From Capillidium heterosporum (lineage: Eukaryota > Entomophthoromycota > Entomophthoromycetes > Entomophthorales > Capillidiaceae): a stretch of 64,000 nt of DNA. A model generated the notes under the pieces. It worked only from the letters and a program-made list of their open reading frames with translations, had not been told where the DNA came from and searched no databases. Location: assembly GCA_016630905.1 (NCBI GenBank), contig WBMQ01000004.1, positions 62,001 to 126,000 on the forward strand, read 5' to 3'. Numbering within the stretch: position 1 is the stretch's first letter; each line of letters starts with the position of its first letter. Below are positions 47,251-59,962 of this stretch, piece by piece. The position numbers and the translations under genes were made by a program.

Positions 47251-49154
47251 AAGGATATATAAGCCAGGTGACGACAACGTATTTCGAAGAAATAAACCAA
47301 CCGAAAGAAAAGGTTTACTTTCAACCCTCGCTTCACGTATCGAAACTATTGAGTCACAAACGAAACGTATAGTAAACTTGGATAGAGACACTTAACCAAA
47401 AGCTAGCCGCAGGTAACTCGAGCTCAACTTCAACGCTTATAGTAGATGGTTCGAATGAGTTTTTCTTTCAGATACTTCAGTACTTGATCTGGGTTTCCAA
47501 GCAATTTAGACTTTTAAAAAACAGTAAGTCTTTGGAATTGGTAGATAAAAAGTCTCTCTTTTCCCGAGTTAGCAATATTGAAGAGCAGATAAAGCGAGCC
47601 TCCAAACAAACAATCGATGGTATCAATCAACATTCATCATCGCAGACATCAGTACGAAGTCGCGCTAGTTTCAATTCCAAGACTACCGACACACTAACTT
47701 CTATCGATTACGGTAAGTTTCTCGAGCTTGGTTTTCATTCATTAGATTGCTATTTATCCGTCTATAAAAGTCTTATCGACAAAGGCGAGATCTATGCCTC
47801 CATCAAATCTAGTAAGCCTAACCTCTTGTCATATACCCTCCTATCCCTACTTAGTAGATTCGCCGACCCAACTGACAACTTTGCTTCTGCAGCTATCTTC
47901 AACTATATATTCCCATTGGCCAAGAAGATGCTACCTAGCGCGTACGATAAACCTTCAATAAAAAACCTCAAGGCTCTAGCCCTTTTGAGCCGTATTGCTG
48001 GTATGGATTGTAACTACGATCTTAAACTCCATTTTTACGGTTTAGCTCTTCGAATGGGTCGACTGCTTGGATTAGATAACTCAAACTGTATTGGTGTCTC
48101 CGATATAGAATTAGTTGAAGGTCGTGTTCTATGGAAAGTACTGCTTCGTGAGTTCGTTGAGATGCAAACAGTTTCGCCCAATTACGAACTTACCAAGCTA
48201 ATGTTGAATGACTTTGATTTAGAAATGGTAAGACGTAATGTAAAGAAGACAATTGTCAGTCTCTGCCCGTACATCACTTCGCTGCGGCAGCCTTACGCCT
48301 TTACGAGTATTAGAGAAATATACAACTACATCTACTGCCACTCCAAGAACTTGGAGCTTTTCCATCCCAATATCGCCGACTTGTCTCTAGTTGAGCTCCG
48401 TGTACCCGATATATTGTTCATACCAATTGTTATGCATCTGGAAGCAATTGTTGGAACGCCTAAGCATCTACCTCAGGCTTACTGTAGTATGCAAAGCTTT
48501 AAAACAACACCGACATCCGCCTTCCTGTTTTCATTTATCAACTCTCATTGCAATACCCATTCCAATTTGGCTGACATGCGCCATTCGCAACTGACGCTCC
48601 ATGCCTACATCAGTGTACTGTTTCCGTTGATATTAAGCAATCCTTGGCCAATAAAGCTACCAACCTCAGATACCATTAAGCTTGTTCGAGCCGTGCACCT
48701 CCTGCTGTCAATATATGTGCGTATTATACCCATCCACTTAAAGAAGGTAGCCAAAAGTTTAGATCTTACCGACTATAAATCCATAGCTTTTGTCGATGCT
48801 TTAGATGTGTACCTGAAAAAGCATCAATGTTTAGTTAATAATTTCCATACAACACCTTGCCAAGATTTTGACAATACTCTATACTTCCAGTTCCGCCAGT
48901 TCCAATTTCAAAGCTTAACCTACTGCATGTTCACCTACTTCAATCTTATCTGCTTCAATCAGCATCTAGAGCTGGATATTTATGTTCAAGATATTGAATG
49001 TCGGGTAAAGCTAATTCTAGATATGCTCGAATTGGCTCAAAAGTGTCCCCTTACTATCGGTAAAATGGATGCGGGTCCGGTATTGGAGAAAATCAAAAAG
49101 TTTTCCATAAGATTTGGTAGGAGCTTGGAGCTCAATAAAGTTAATAAAAGCTGA
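47251..49154 (+). CDS. Second fungal transcription factor body, 5' end unresolved
   Basis: The main exon is open from about 47472 to the TGA at 49152-49154. It encodes a helical protein with a fungal middle-homology-region look ('SYTLLSLLSRFADPTDNFASAAIFNYIFPLAKKML', 'LKLHFYGLALRMGRLLGLDN', 'VEGRVLWKVLLREFVEMQ'). Upstream, 47290-47371 encodes 'NKPTERKGLLSTLASRIETIESQTKRI', a basic plus coiled-coil linker like those just after Zn2Cys6 domains. It joins in phase through a 100-nt intron (47372-47471). No ATG or CxxC cluster was found before it, so the 5' coordinate is approximate. It could be a non-DNA-binding regulator or have a distant first exon. Confidence 0.55.
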
Positions 49155-49744
49155 ATGTAATTTATAATATCTATAGCAAAAGTTGGTTATAGTAAAAGAT
49201 GGGTGTTGAAAGTAAGTCTTATATTCTCTAATTTACAAGCTGTATAATATGTTAAGCAAAAAAAGTTAGTATAGTAGTTTATTACGAAGATACCAGCTTA
49301 TTGAAAGGTCCAATGATAAAATTTTGCTTTTAAGTATAATATTAATTTAAATATTTGGCTAAACGAAGCTTTTTATCAATTTCACTAATAAACTGGTATC
49401 CTTTTAATAAACTACTACATTCACTAATAAATTTGTTTTTGCACCACTTGACACCAATATCACTATATATGCCCAAATTAAATGATATACACGGGTATAG
49501 TATCTCTCGTTCTATTTACCATGGTCAGCTTTGATATTCCAACTTTAATTTCAATTCCAAGCCAATCGACAAAATTTGATAAACCGAATCCATATTTTGG
49601 AATACTGCTAATTCTTATTATATCTGAGCAAATATCTAGCCTAGTTCACTAGAATATTTTCCAAGGAAACTGATTTTATAGCATCTATAATCTAATTTTG
49701 CTCTCAACAATTTATCTTAGAAAAGTATATCACAGCTAATTCAA
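49155..49744. other. Intergenic region upstream of LIP2
   Basis: About 0.6 kb of AT-rich DNA with repeated CACTAATAAA/TTCACTAATAAA-like words near 49383-49432. No gene. Confidence 0.5.
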
Positions 49745-50688
49745 ATGCTCAGGCTAACAGCTCGATCATTCGCCACCTTACAACAAGTGCAATTTCAAAA
49801 CCAGATACTACATCACCATTTCCCTAATGTCAGTTATAGAGAAGGGCAGCTTATCCAACACTATGTCCAGCGACTTATGATAGACACTAAAATAGAAGGA
49901 AATTTAGGTAGGCATTACCTACTGAGTTTTGAGTTCAATCCAGTGTACACCGAAGGCAAACGTAACGGTAAATTAGATAAATTGGAACTCGACAAGCTGA
50001 CCAAACTTGGAGCCGATTACTACCAGGTATAATTTTTTAGCTATGGTTATATATTTATAGTTTTGGCTGTAATTTTTTTAGACGGATAGAGGCGGAAAGA
50101 CAACCTTCCATGGACCTGGGCAACTGGTAGTCTACCCCATAATTCACTTGAAGTCATTGGACGTAAATTTTTATTCAGCTATAGTTTTTACCCTTATTTA
50201 TTTAGTTAGGGATACGAAACTACGTAACGCAGTTGGAGCATTCGGTCATTGATTTTGCTAAAGTTTATGGCCTCGAGGCCAAAGTTACTGAGGATACTGG
50301 GGTTTGGATAGGAAATGACAAGTTGGCGGCCATAGGTAATTTTTAATTTGGAAATTTATTGATATGGTGGTAGGAGTAAACTGTAAGAGATATGTGACGA
50401 GCCATGGTTTAGCTGTCAATTGTTCTACAGACTTGAGTTGGTTCGGAAACATAATACCCTGTGGTTTAGAGGGTAAGGGGACCACGTCGCTGTCCAAGGT
50501 TTTAGATAGAAAAGGTATTTTATATAAATGTACATAGCGTTAATGTTTTATTGAATGTAGTTGATGTCCAAACTTGTCTACCCAGCTTTTTAACTTCGTT
50601 CTCCACTAATTTCCAGCTGGAAGTGTTAAAGCTGCAGGCTGAAGATAGACCACTTTTGCAACAATTAGAAAGTTTAATAAAGAGTTAA
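49745..50688 (+). CDS. LIP2: Mitochondrial octanoyltransferase Lip2 (LipB family)
   Basis: Transfers octanoyl from acyl carrier protein to lipoate-dependent enzymes, the first step of lipoate synthesis. ATG at 49745 with a targeting-type N-terminus ('[14 protein letters not shown]'). Exons joined by short introns give '[20 protein letters not shown]' (family signature), '[31 protein letters not shown]' with the conserved Lys, and '[14 protein letters not shown]' with the catalytic Cys. It ends at TAA 50686-50688, 61 nt from the convergent methyltransferase gene. Confidence 0.95.
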
Positions 50689-50749
50689 AGTTGGCAATTG
50701 AGCAAAATTTATTACTATCATTCTATATACCTTTTATATTCTTGAAGTT

Positions 50750-53296
50750 TTAAGAAGTTTCGCTACCTTCACCAAAGAGACGAAGTTTCAAAGACCTAAA
50801 GTAGATTAGTTAAGGATAGGCTTTTAAAGTTAAAACTTACGCCTGTTCCTGCTTATTCAAAAGGAGGTTCAAGGAGACACCAGCCTTCCAAACAGGGAGG
50901 ATGAACGGGTGGAAGGCTTTTTGACTTAGGACGAGTTTCGGCTGCTCCTTATCTTCACTATTTTTAAATAGGTTAGAGTTTTTTAGAAAGGTAGATGAAT
51001 TACGAGTCCAAGTTCTGAGGGTGGAAGGTCGTTAGGATGGAGGTGACACCTAGATAGAGTAGAGGATGGAGATTAGCAAAAGTTTGAATACAAAAGTTGT
51101 AGGTTTACTTTCATCCAGCTTAGCAATTTGATCCTGCACACTTTGGGAGAAATCCTTAAAGAAAGGAGCAGTGGTCGTCAACAGTAACAACAGATCCTTA
51201 GCTTCAATCTCGACCTTGATCTTAGCATTCAAATACCTGTTGATATACAACAAACTCTCGTTCTGCAATCTAAACTTGTTGGTGTGCTTCTGGGTCCCTG
51301 AGTTTCTAACGAAGGCCTTGATACCGCAGTTGACTAGGTTGAGCAAGTTGTGGTCGTTCTGGTTTAACAGTTGCTTGACGCTGGGGGAGACCAGGTTTAC
51401 GGTATTGTTGTGATCAGAGTAGGAGCGGACGAGGAACAAGTCGGTGGGGAAATCGATTAGTCCAAAGTGGGTTCTAGTAGAAATGTAAGTTTTTGGTGAA
51501 TGAAATAGTATGTACTTGATGTTCTCTAACTCAGGTGCATTGGGCTTGAGGAATACAAAGGGTTCTTCATGGACTTTGGGTTTGTTACCAGAGTCGTGCT
51601 TCATCTACAAGTAAGCAAAGGTTTGGGTTGAATAAAAATTTTAAAGCTGCAACTTACTCTCTTGACATTTTGATTATCTACGACTTCTTCAGTATCCTCT
51701 TTATCGGCAGATTGGGAATTTTCTTCGACTTTATCTTTGATTTCGGCTTTTTCCTCGCTATTGGTAGGAGCTTTCACTTCAACATCGACTGGTAATCCAA
51801 CTTCGTCGTGAGAATTGAAGGGCTCTAACTTTTCGAATACGGCAATGAAAAATCCACCGGTATTCTGGAGGTGGGGGTAGATGCGCAGACTGTAAAGCCA
51901 GGTTAGTAAATAAATAATGTGATTCAAGTACCATCGCTCCAAGTTCAAACTTTCGACGTTAGAAGGTGGGAATAAGGTTGGTACAGCCCACTTTTTGTTA
52001 GCGTCAGCTTGAGAGAGGTTTTCAAATTTGTCGACTATCTGATCGTTCTTGATGTATACCTAAATTGAAAGTATTTAGTGACATAACCAATGGAAATGTA
52101 TATCTACCTTCCAATCCTTGATCCCAGATCTATGATCCAGCCCTTCCAATTCGGCACTACAATCTATCAATCTCACCTTATCTTGGTAGTAGTCAGCCAT
52201 AGCAGCAACAACAGCTTCGTTTTCGATGGGGTTCAAAGAGCAAGTGGAGTAGACAAGTCTACCGCCGACTTTGAGCATCTGTAAGCCGCGTTTCAAGATC
52301 TCAACCTGAAGTTTGTGTAGAGATAATGCTTGGCCTACGTTCCACTCCTTCCAGATCATGTAGTTCTTGCGTAAAGTACCGTCCCCTGAGCAGGGTACGT
52401 CACATAAGATACGGTCAAATCGTACCTTTTTGCCATCAATTTTCAAGTTGGGGAAGAGCTGGGCCTCATGGTTGGTGACGATGAAGTTGGGCGACTTCAG
52501 CCGTTTAATCTGGTGGATTAACGTGAAGCAACGTTTCTGACTGGCATCGTTGGCGATAACTAGACCTTTAGGCAAGTTGAGCCCGATTACTTCCCCTTTG
52601 TCGCCATCCTCCTTAATCTCGGTGTGGATAGCTTCCATAAGCTGGGCCGTCTTGGATCCAGGAGCCGCACACATATCCAGAACCCAGTGGTCGGGCTCCA
52701 CCTTCAAAAGTAGGGGTGGGATCATGGATACTGCCTCCTGCCTCGAGATGTTGCCTACCTCTGACTCACTGACCAAAAATTTGTGGAACTGCTTGAAATT
52801 GATGTCCTTTTTGATAGTTGTCTTAGAAGGATTGACCTGCCAGCCTAAACGGTTGGGGTACCAACTCAAAGCTTTAGGTGGAAGTAGAACTTCACCTTCC
52901 ACCTCTTTTTCCTCCAAAGTTGGTAGTAGTTTGGTTTCCAAGGTATCCAAAAGTTCGGAGGCTTGACTGTAGGTTCCAGTTATCCTAAAGGTAGTCGGCA
53001 AAGGCTTTTTGAAGTACTCAAAAGTTTGGTTGAGCTCTTCCTCAGGCATCAGGTTTTGACTCTATTTCATTTTTTAATAAATTGGTCATTTATAGTGTGT
53101 TTACTTTGTAGTAGTTCTCCAAATTGGCATTCGATTGTTCAACATCCTTGTAATCGACTTTAAATTCATCTCTCGATTTATCTTGGGCATCCCTACTTTT
53201 AACTTCACCCTTTTTAAAATAAAAACATAAATATTTATAAAAGTTAGAAAGCTATTTATTTACCGTCTTCTTCCTCCCTTTCTTGAATCTTCCCAT
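50750..53296 (-). CDS. NCL1: tRNA m5C methyltransferase Trm4/NSUN2
   Basis: SAM-dependent RNA cytosine-C5 methyltransferase. Start 'MGRFKKGRKKT' at 53296, a basic N-terminus, then a short exon '...DVEQSNANLENYYK'. The large exon (53049-52080) carries 'LPTTFRIT', 'LSWYPNRLGWQ', the SAM-binding 'VLDMCAAPGSKTAQL', then 'CDVPCSGDGTLRKN' and 'LVYSTCSLNPIENEAVV', which hold the two cysteines used in the m5C mechanism. The C-terminal exons match NSUN2 ('EEPFVFLKPNAPELENIK', 'FGLIDFPTDLFLVRS', 'LLNLVNCGIKAF'). Several introns; it ends 'SLKLRLFGEGSETS' at 50750. Confidence 0.96.
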
Positions 53297-55270
53297 TTTG
53301 TTTAGTTGTATATCTCTTGTTGGCAAAAGCTTGGTCGAAAATTTTTAGCAGTTCTTGAAATCCGAATATAAAATTTGTGACGAAAGTTAAGAATTTTGAT
53401 CCAATCAAAAGGGCAGAAAGTCTAATTGACTTTTGCAAGGAATTGTTAGGAATATTGGATTGGGTTGTAGACCATCTTGAGCTTCTTTTACTAGGCTTTT
53501 AATCATCCTACGTTTTGTTCTTTCTCATTTAACTATAGTATAGATAGAGGTTTTCTGAAAATATATTGGTATATGCATTTTTCCAGTAATAATGATATCT
53601 GGTTCAAGTTTTCTCTCGTTATTTATCATAATGAATGAGTAGCTTTATAATCTTACAAACCTTTTAGTTGCTACTATATGAGGCGATACAAATGAAGGAT
53701 TATCTAGAGTTTAAATGGGTATACACTCATATAGCTTTAGGCTCAATAATGAATACATCTAGACATCTGGCTTGGTTGGCTATATTCTACAAAGATAGGG
53801 ATGCTTTCTCTAGATTCCTTCAAAACTTTATAATTTTACTGGTCTAGCTTGACGCTGTAATTGTCTTTAGCCCTAGCTTCCACTCAAAACGTTTGATTTA
53901 TACTGATATTTCTACAGGAAAAAGGCAGTCTTTATCGTGCCAATTAAATACCAAGTATCGAGCCACACTGCCAGATTTCAAGGACACCTATCCAACTTCT
54001 TGAAGTACCTTCAGGATGTTTATATCATCTTACACTTATTTGATCCCGAAACTAGATCTTTCAAAATTTGATGGACAAAGCAAGGACTGCTATGCGATTC
54101 CGATAAAATTAGATGCGCTGAAACCTCTTATTTCATTGTCAGGTATATGTTTCAGACCAGGGCAAGCATCCAAGATTTAGGCGTATGGAAAATATTGCTA
54201 CAAAACAGATGAGGTAGATATCCCTAGTAAGTCGATATTGGATAGCATTTAGTTTGGGTAGCAGTGGCTGAAAAGTATATTTGCAGATCCTTGCCTTTGT
54301 TATAGTAAGCAGAGTTTCCTACATCCCTTGTGAAGGGTAGTGGAAGTTTCTAATATAAATCCGAATTCGAGAACGGAAAATGTGCAAGTTGGCTAAGGAA
54401 TAGTTGGCAACTTGAAACCATTGCTGGCAAAACTCAACGGGCTTGTAAACGAATGGAAATAAACTAATCTGATAAAGCCCTAGCTTTTATTTGTTCCATT
54501 CTACTTTAGCTTTTTAGTCACAGGGCATTGTAGTGCGACAAGGGATTACGAATCATGCTTTGAATTGCACCAATCAGATATGCCACGGCCTCGAGTTGAA
54601 GGCCAAAACCTTGAGAAGGAAGTGTCGCTTCTTTTATACTTAGAAGTAATCCTGAACCGTTTCGCATTAAACATGATTTTGACGACCCCTTTTCGACCCT
54701 GAGCTTTTGCAATCCAATCTATTGACACCTGTTGAATTCAGCACCATTTCAACTGGATATAAAAGGATCCTTGTTTTTCAGGGAAGGTGGGAATCTTGTT
54801 TATTTTGTAATACTCACCACCCTTCCAAGTTTTAATGGCCTTATCGATACAACTTATACCCCGCTTGCATATTGGCTCCCAACAGCCAATATAGCAATAT
54901 ACTTGCTGCAACGAAGCCTACCAGCTTGATGCAAATAGCCACACCTACCCCTATAATTACGTTATTCAAACAGCTACTAACCTGTTAAAGCTTTGCTTTG
55001 GGACAATCGTTAGAACACTCTAAATCGATTTTACCCATTTTAAGGATCGCATTATTTCATTGGGTAGAACCTTCTAGTATGTTTTAAACTTCCAAAAATT
55101 TATTACTCATTAATCAAGAATACTGCTACACCATTGGCTAGAACTTTGCACTTTCCCAAATATAGCCTGCTTTAGCTGTAAAATTTTCACAGTTGGAAAC
55201 CTGCTTAGTCAATGGGTATTTGGACCCAAATTTAACTGAAAACTTTCTTCAAACCTTTGTAAACTCAACA
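53297..55270. other. Gene-poor intergenic region
   Basis: About 2 kb between the methyltransferase start and the first ATG of the bZIP gene. Only incidental short ORFs. The frame of the bZIP gene is open back to 55193 without an ATG, so a 5' exon may lie here. Confidence 0.5.
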
Positions 55271-56273
55271 ATGAACAGTAGCATCACCATCAAGCAGGAA
55301 CATAACAACGATGACCACCAGTTACAGTTCGGCTACCTGGATGCCAAGGCTAATGACTTTAACATATTTGCCAACTTCATAAACCCCGAGTACTTGGAGC
55401 CCTTTGACTACAACGAGGACAACAACTCTGAGTCGCTCATGTCTCACATGGCCGAGCCGCCCGCTCTTATGCACAACCAGTCTATCTTTATGAACAACGA
55501 CCAGTTCTACCCCCCTACTACAAGTACAGATCAATCCACTTACCCCTTCAACTTCAACAAGATTGAAATTATCCCTCCTAGCCTGCTTACCCCCGTTCAA
55601 GAAGATGCTACCCAGCCCGAGTTGGAGACACCAAAGTCGGAGGGCTCTAGAGTCTCCGAGCTATCCAAGGCTCCCGCTATGCAGGAAGAGCTTTCAAAGG
55701 AAGACCAAGACATGCTTTCCAACGGCAACCCCAAGGAGCGGCGCCAAGTTAGAAACAAGATCTCGGCGCGTCACTTCCGCCAGCGCAAGAAAGGTACTTT
55801 TTAACATGGGCTTTTCTAAACCTGTTTAGAGTACATAACCGACTTGGAGACCATTGCCAAGAACTACGAGAAGGATACCAACACGTTGAAAGAGAAGATC
55901 TACAGCGTTGAGTTGGAAAATGCCTTCCTCAAGATGGAGGTCGACGATCTCAGAAACAAGTTTGAGCTCTGTACGCTCAAGGTCCCGCACATGCACCAGT
56001 TTGCCGGTAACCTATTGTGTCAACTTAGCATCAACTAAAATTTATCTAGGCCTAGACCCGGTCTCCCAACTGGTAATTACGCCGGAAGGTGACCTGGCCA
56101 AAGTTACGCCAACTAGCGACGCCAAGGAGTCCATGCTGTTCAGTCAGCAGAACTTCATGTCATGCCGTGAAGCCGCCAAAATGGATGCCAATTCTAGCAA
56201 GGATCAACGTATGGACACTGCCCGTAAAGGTCCTTTCCAGCGCGGCAACATGTCACCCCTCATCAAAGCTTAG
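55271..56273 (+). CDS. bZIP transcription factor
   Basis: The first in-frame ATG is at 55271 ('MNSSITIKQEHNNDD'). A long acidic, Asn/Pro-rich N-terminal region precedes the basic region 'ERRQVRNKISARHFRQRKK|EYITDLE', split by a short intron (about 55794-55828). The invariant Asn and Arg of the N-x7-R signature are present, and the zipper runs 'LETIAKNYEKDTNTLKEKIYSVELENAFLKME'. The 'RNKISARxFRxRxKEYI' type is known from fungal Atf/MetR-like factors. A final intron (about 56008-56050) leads to a short tail ending 'RGNMSPLIKA'. Targets cannot be inferred. The N-terminus could be longer if an upstream exon exists. Confidence 0.88.
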
Positions 56274-57779
56274 CCCACTAATTTATTGCCGCCTCCGGCC
56301 CTTGTATTTTTTAAACGTCCCATATTCGCACATTCATCTCCAGTGGGCCCACTATAAAAGTAGTTTCCAGTTATGTTGTATTCTATTTTCGCTTTAATCT
56401 ACCTTTATATTTCTCCGTCTTCTTTTACCACATATACTTTAAGCTTCTGATTAGATCAATGCCTGTGTAGGCTCAGGATATGCAAGTCCTAAAACTCTAT
56501 GTGCCTATCAATAGTTTGAATAGCAAGTATACCAATATTTTGGTTACTCCACTAATATACCTACTACTATACTAAATTGTTTTGCTTTGAAATCCATACC
56601 TATGAACAACCTATTCTACTACCTTATCAATAAATTAAGCTTCCGCTCCCAAAGTTAATATCGATGATGCACAGCTTTATTGTATTAAACTAAACTATTC
56701 TTTGAACTGCACAGTTATTTATTCTAAATCGAAGGTAAACTTATTCAGCCTATATAAATTTCCTAGTCAGATGCTTATACTTAATGAAGGCTATACTAAT
56801 AGCAAGTGATCAACATATTTTAAGTATTAAGACTATTTTCTACCTCCCATCCAAGTAGACAGTTTGTGGACTTGGAGAATTGGAAAAGGCTATTAGAAGA
56901 TATTCTAGTTTTTGGTCGAATGTATGTTGGTGCTTTGCATGGGTAAGTAAGGTGGGTGCTTAAATAAGTGCTTCGAGTTTTTGATGCTGTAGGTAGGTGT
57001 ATAGCTGTGGCTTTGATATTAGATTAACAAGAATGGTGTAGAAAACTGTCGATGTGTTTATTGAGCACAAAATATATATTTGAAATAGTATCCTTGCTAC
57101 TTTGAAATTTATAGTGGAAGGTTTTGCTAGATGGCAGCTAGGAGTATTCTCCTAAACTGAGCACTTAGGGAGGTACCCTTGACGATTTTCTAAGTAGTGG
57201 CTCAACTAAACTAAGTTTAAGAAGTGTAGATGACAAAGCTCAGCTGAAATATTTGGAACTTGGTTGCTTCTATTAAAGGTGTACACAGCCTTTTAGTTCC
57301 TTGTGGCTATTGAAATGGAGAGTTGGCTTGGTTGTAACTACAATGCTGCTGGTCTCTTAACTTTCATTATTCTTCCGTCCCCGCCCTGTCGTTCTAAAAT
57401 TTATGGTTGTTATTATGAGTCGATTTAAAAGATCGAAAACCTAATGTTGACTTTATGGGGTAAACGATTTTAGATACTGATATTTCTAGCTGAGTTGAAG
57501 CTCATCTATCTGTTTCCTGTATCAGCTATCGGTCCCGCTGCAGTCAATTAAATCACATCTACATTCCTGAGAATCAAAGTATAGCTGCAAGTCTTGAATC
57601 TCTGTGTTCCGTTTCCAACTTACTTTACACATATTAGCAAAGATATATTACGTATGATTTTATAATAGATAAGAACTTAGTTACTAATTAAGTTGAAGTT
57701 TATTAAATACGGTAAAATCCTATGAAAAATCAATCTTCTACCAGAAATATCCGAAATAGAGCATCAGTAAAGTACATAA
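56274..57779. other. Intergenic region between bZIP and CHS7 3' ends
   Basis: About 1.5 kb between convergent genes, AT-rich. Nothing recognised. Confidence 0.5.
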
Positions 57780-59012
57780 TTAATACACCTTGGAGATACG
57801 GTCGTAGTGAGAAGATCTCCCGTAGGTAGGTGATGAGTAGGGGTTAGGTTCGATGTAAGGCGTATCCTCATGGATCAGCTCCTTGACCTCCCAGTTGTGG
57901 TTGATGTTGACGGTGAACTCCAAGTCGTCATTGGACATACTGTCCCAGTACTTGTAGATCATCATCACTGCCAGCAAAGTACAGATATCAGAGAAGAATA
58001 GGCCATCTACATAATGAGACATGGCAGTGCAGATCGTCGAAGACAATATGTTGGATAAAACTTGACCCAGGATGATGAAGGCGAAGCCTAGGACGATGTT
58101 GCCTATAAAGAAGATATAAATTAGAAATAGTGAGGGAATGTAAGGGATTACCTATAGGCCAGTAATCGTCGGAAGATTTGATGACCAAAACGATCTGCAT
58201 AATAGCGTAAATGAAGATGGCTAAGCCGTGGATGATGTAGACTAAAATCCACAGGACTATGGGGGATTTTCTACTGAGTAATAAGTTTTGGAAGGTACCG
58301 AAGCTGATTAGGAAGGATATAGCTAAAGTTACAAAGGAAACTAAGCGGACAGACTATTCCATGTCGTATAAGTAAAATAAAAATTAGAGTAAATAATTTA
58401 CCCAAACCGAAAAGAAGCTTCCATCTTCGAAGAACTGGTACCCTACGAACCCGTTGGCCAATAGGCAGAACAAAGTTGAGGTTACTAAAGCAGTATGGAC
58501 GGCAGTAAGATACTTTTTTAAAAGGTGGAGTTAGCCGATGAGTTTTTGGAATAGAAAAGTTACCAAGTAGACTTGGGTGTTGGTACGGAAAATACCCGAG
58601 GTTACCAAGAAGTTGAAGACTAGTTGTAAGATATAGAGGTAGAAGAATAGGATAAACTCTTTACGACCTATAGTATTGAAAAAGTAGAACAGTGTCAGTA
58701 CAGTTCTTATAAAATAAATTCTTACCCAGAGCCGTATACTTGGTTTTTATGTGGAAGACCATGAACAAAGTCATTATTATACTTATTATGTAAATGGCTA
58801 AACTTGCTGTAGATGAAAGTATCAATGTCGAAGGTTAGTATCGATGCTAAAGTGGAAAGTTTTCTACCTGGTTCGAAGAGGACCCAGTTGGTAAAGTCGA
58901 CAGACCTGGCATAGCAGGTAGGGCCAATTTGACTATCGAGAGCTAACAAAGGACATATGGGCAAAGGGACTATGTTACAGATCTGGTTGAAGTTACCGAA
59001 TTGGATGGACAT
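57780..59012 (-). CDS. CHS7: Chitin synthase export chaperone Chs7
   Basis: ER-resident seven-pass membrane protein needed for folding and ER exit of chitin synthase. Start 'MSIQFGNFNQICNIVPLPICPLL' at 59012, followed by 'IGPTCYARSVDFTNWVLFEPG', the family's conserved lumenal block. Several short exons encode successive membrane helices. The last exon gives 'MSHYVDGLFFSDICTLLAVMMIYKYWDSMSNDDLEFTV', then a cytosolic tail 'NWEVKELIHEDTPYIEPNP' ending 'YDRISKVY'. It is mechanistically linked to the ChAPs/exomer subunit at 6341, which handles chitin synthase later at the Golgi. Confidence 0.95.
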
Positions 59013-59962
59013 CTTGCTGGATGAGAAATTCGGTAATGTCGTTATAGATTAGGTTGAAAGATGCAACTATAAGCTGTAGAAAGATAATCAAAGGTCAAGC
59101 CAAAGCAAATGAAAGTGCAAGTTGGATTGGACGGAAGCCTATAATTAACTTCATCTGAATTCCACTTTATTTTTAGATACATTTAAATAGAGAGGGAATA
59201 GATAAGTTCCCAAGGGGAATAACCTGTTCATTATTCCTTTACTTTATATTTTGATTTCCAAAGATTTGGTTTTTGGTATTACTTTTAGAAAGGAAAGGTG
59301 AATCGGATAAAATCATGCTTGAAATAAAGGCAATTGATTGGCTCATTTTACAATGGAAAATTGTGATTTCTTTTGAGGCTTGGCAGATGAGAAAGTTCTT
59401 CTATCCGAGGTAGAGGTTTATTGGGAGTGATGCTGAAGGACAATCAAGTGCTCTCGTAGGCTGCCAATAGGTCCTTCTTCGAAAGGCTCGCTCTGAAAGG
59501 ATATATTAAGTTGGTGATGGGGTTTAAAGTATCGATTTGAAATAAAAGTTGATATTGGCTCTTGCCTAGCAGATAGACAGTGAGTATATGATAGTTGGCA
59601 GGTAGTCTCGATGGGATGGAAAGATCGTAAATGTTTAGAAAAATACTCATTTGCGTTTGAGATGGAGTACACTTTGGATTTTCGAAACTGTAGTACTAGT
59701 AACTTATGGATATGTTTCGACAAGTGTAAAGGTGATGGATGATAAATATATTCTTTACATATTCTTATAGTGCTTAAGCATGATAACAAGCTGATTTATA
59801 TCTACAGGTTGATAGGAAAAGCTATATTCAAGTTAAAGAGATATAAAGCCAAATGTGAATATATATTAAAATTTTATTAGCTTCTTTAACAACCTATTTA
59901 AATACCTAATAAAAAATCTATTGCGAACAGCCCCATCAGTCAAAAATTCGATATAGCTTCAG
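59013..59962. other. Intergenic region between CHS7 promoter and CAF16 3' end
   Basis: About 0.95 kb. It contains a minus-strand open stretch (59418-59789) that I do not consider coding because it has no recognisable motif and an overlapping alternative frame is equally open. Confidence 0.5.

Noticed and set aside
47454-47470. B-box-like GGTTCGAATGA as a second tRNA
   Set aside because: No matching acceptor or anticodon stems around it. It lies inside the proposed intron of the transcription factor gene.
54518-54929. Overlapping short ORFs on both strands, possible retroelement fragment
   Set aside because: No reverse transcriptase, integrase or protease motif, and only short frames.
59418-59789. 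123-codon minus-strand ORF upstream of CAF16's 3' side
   Set aside because: No motif, an overlapping equally open frame, and no in-phase splice partner.
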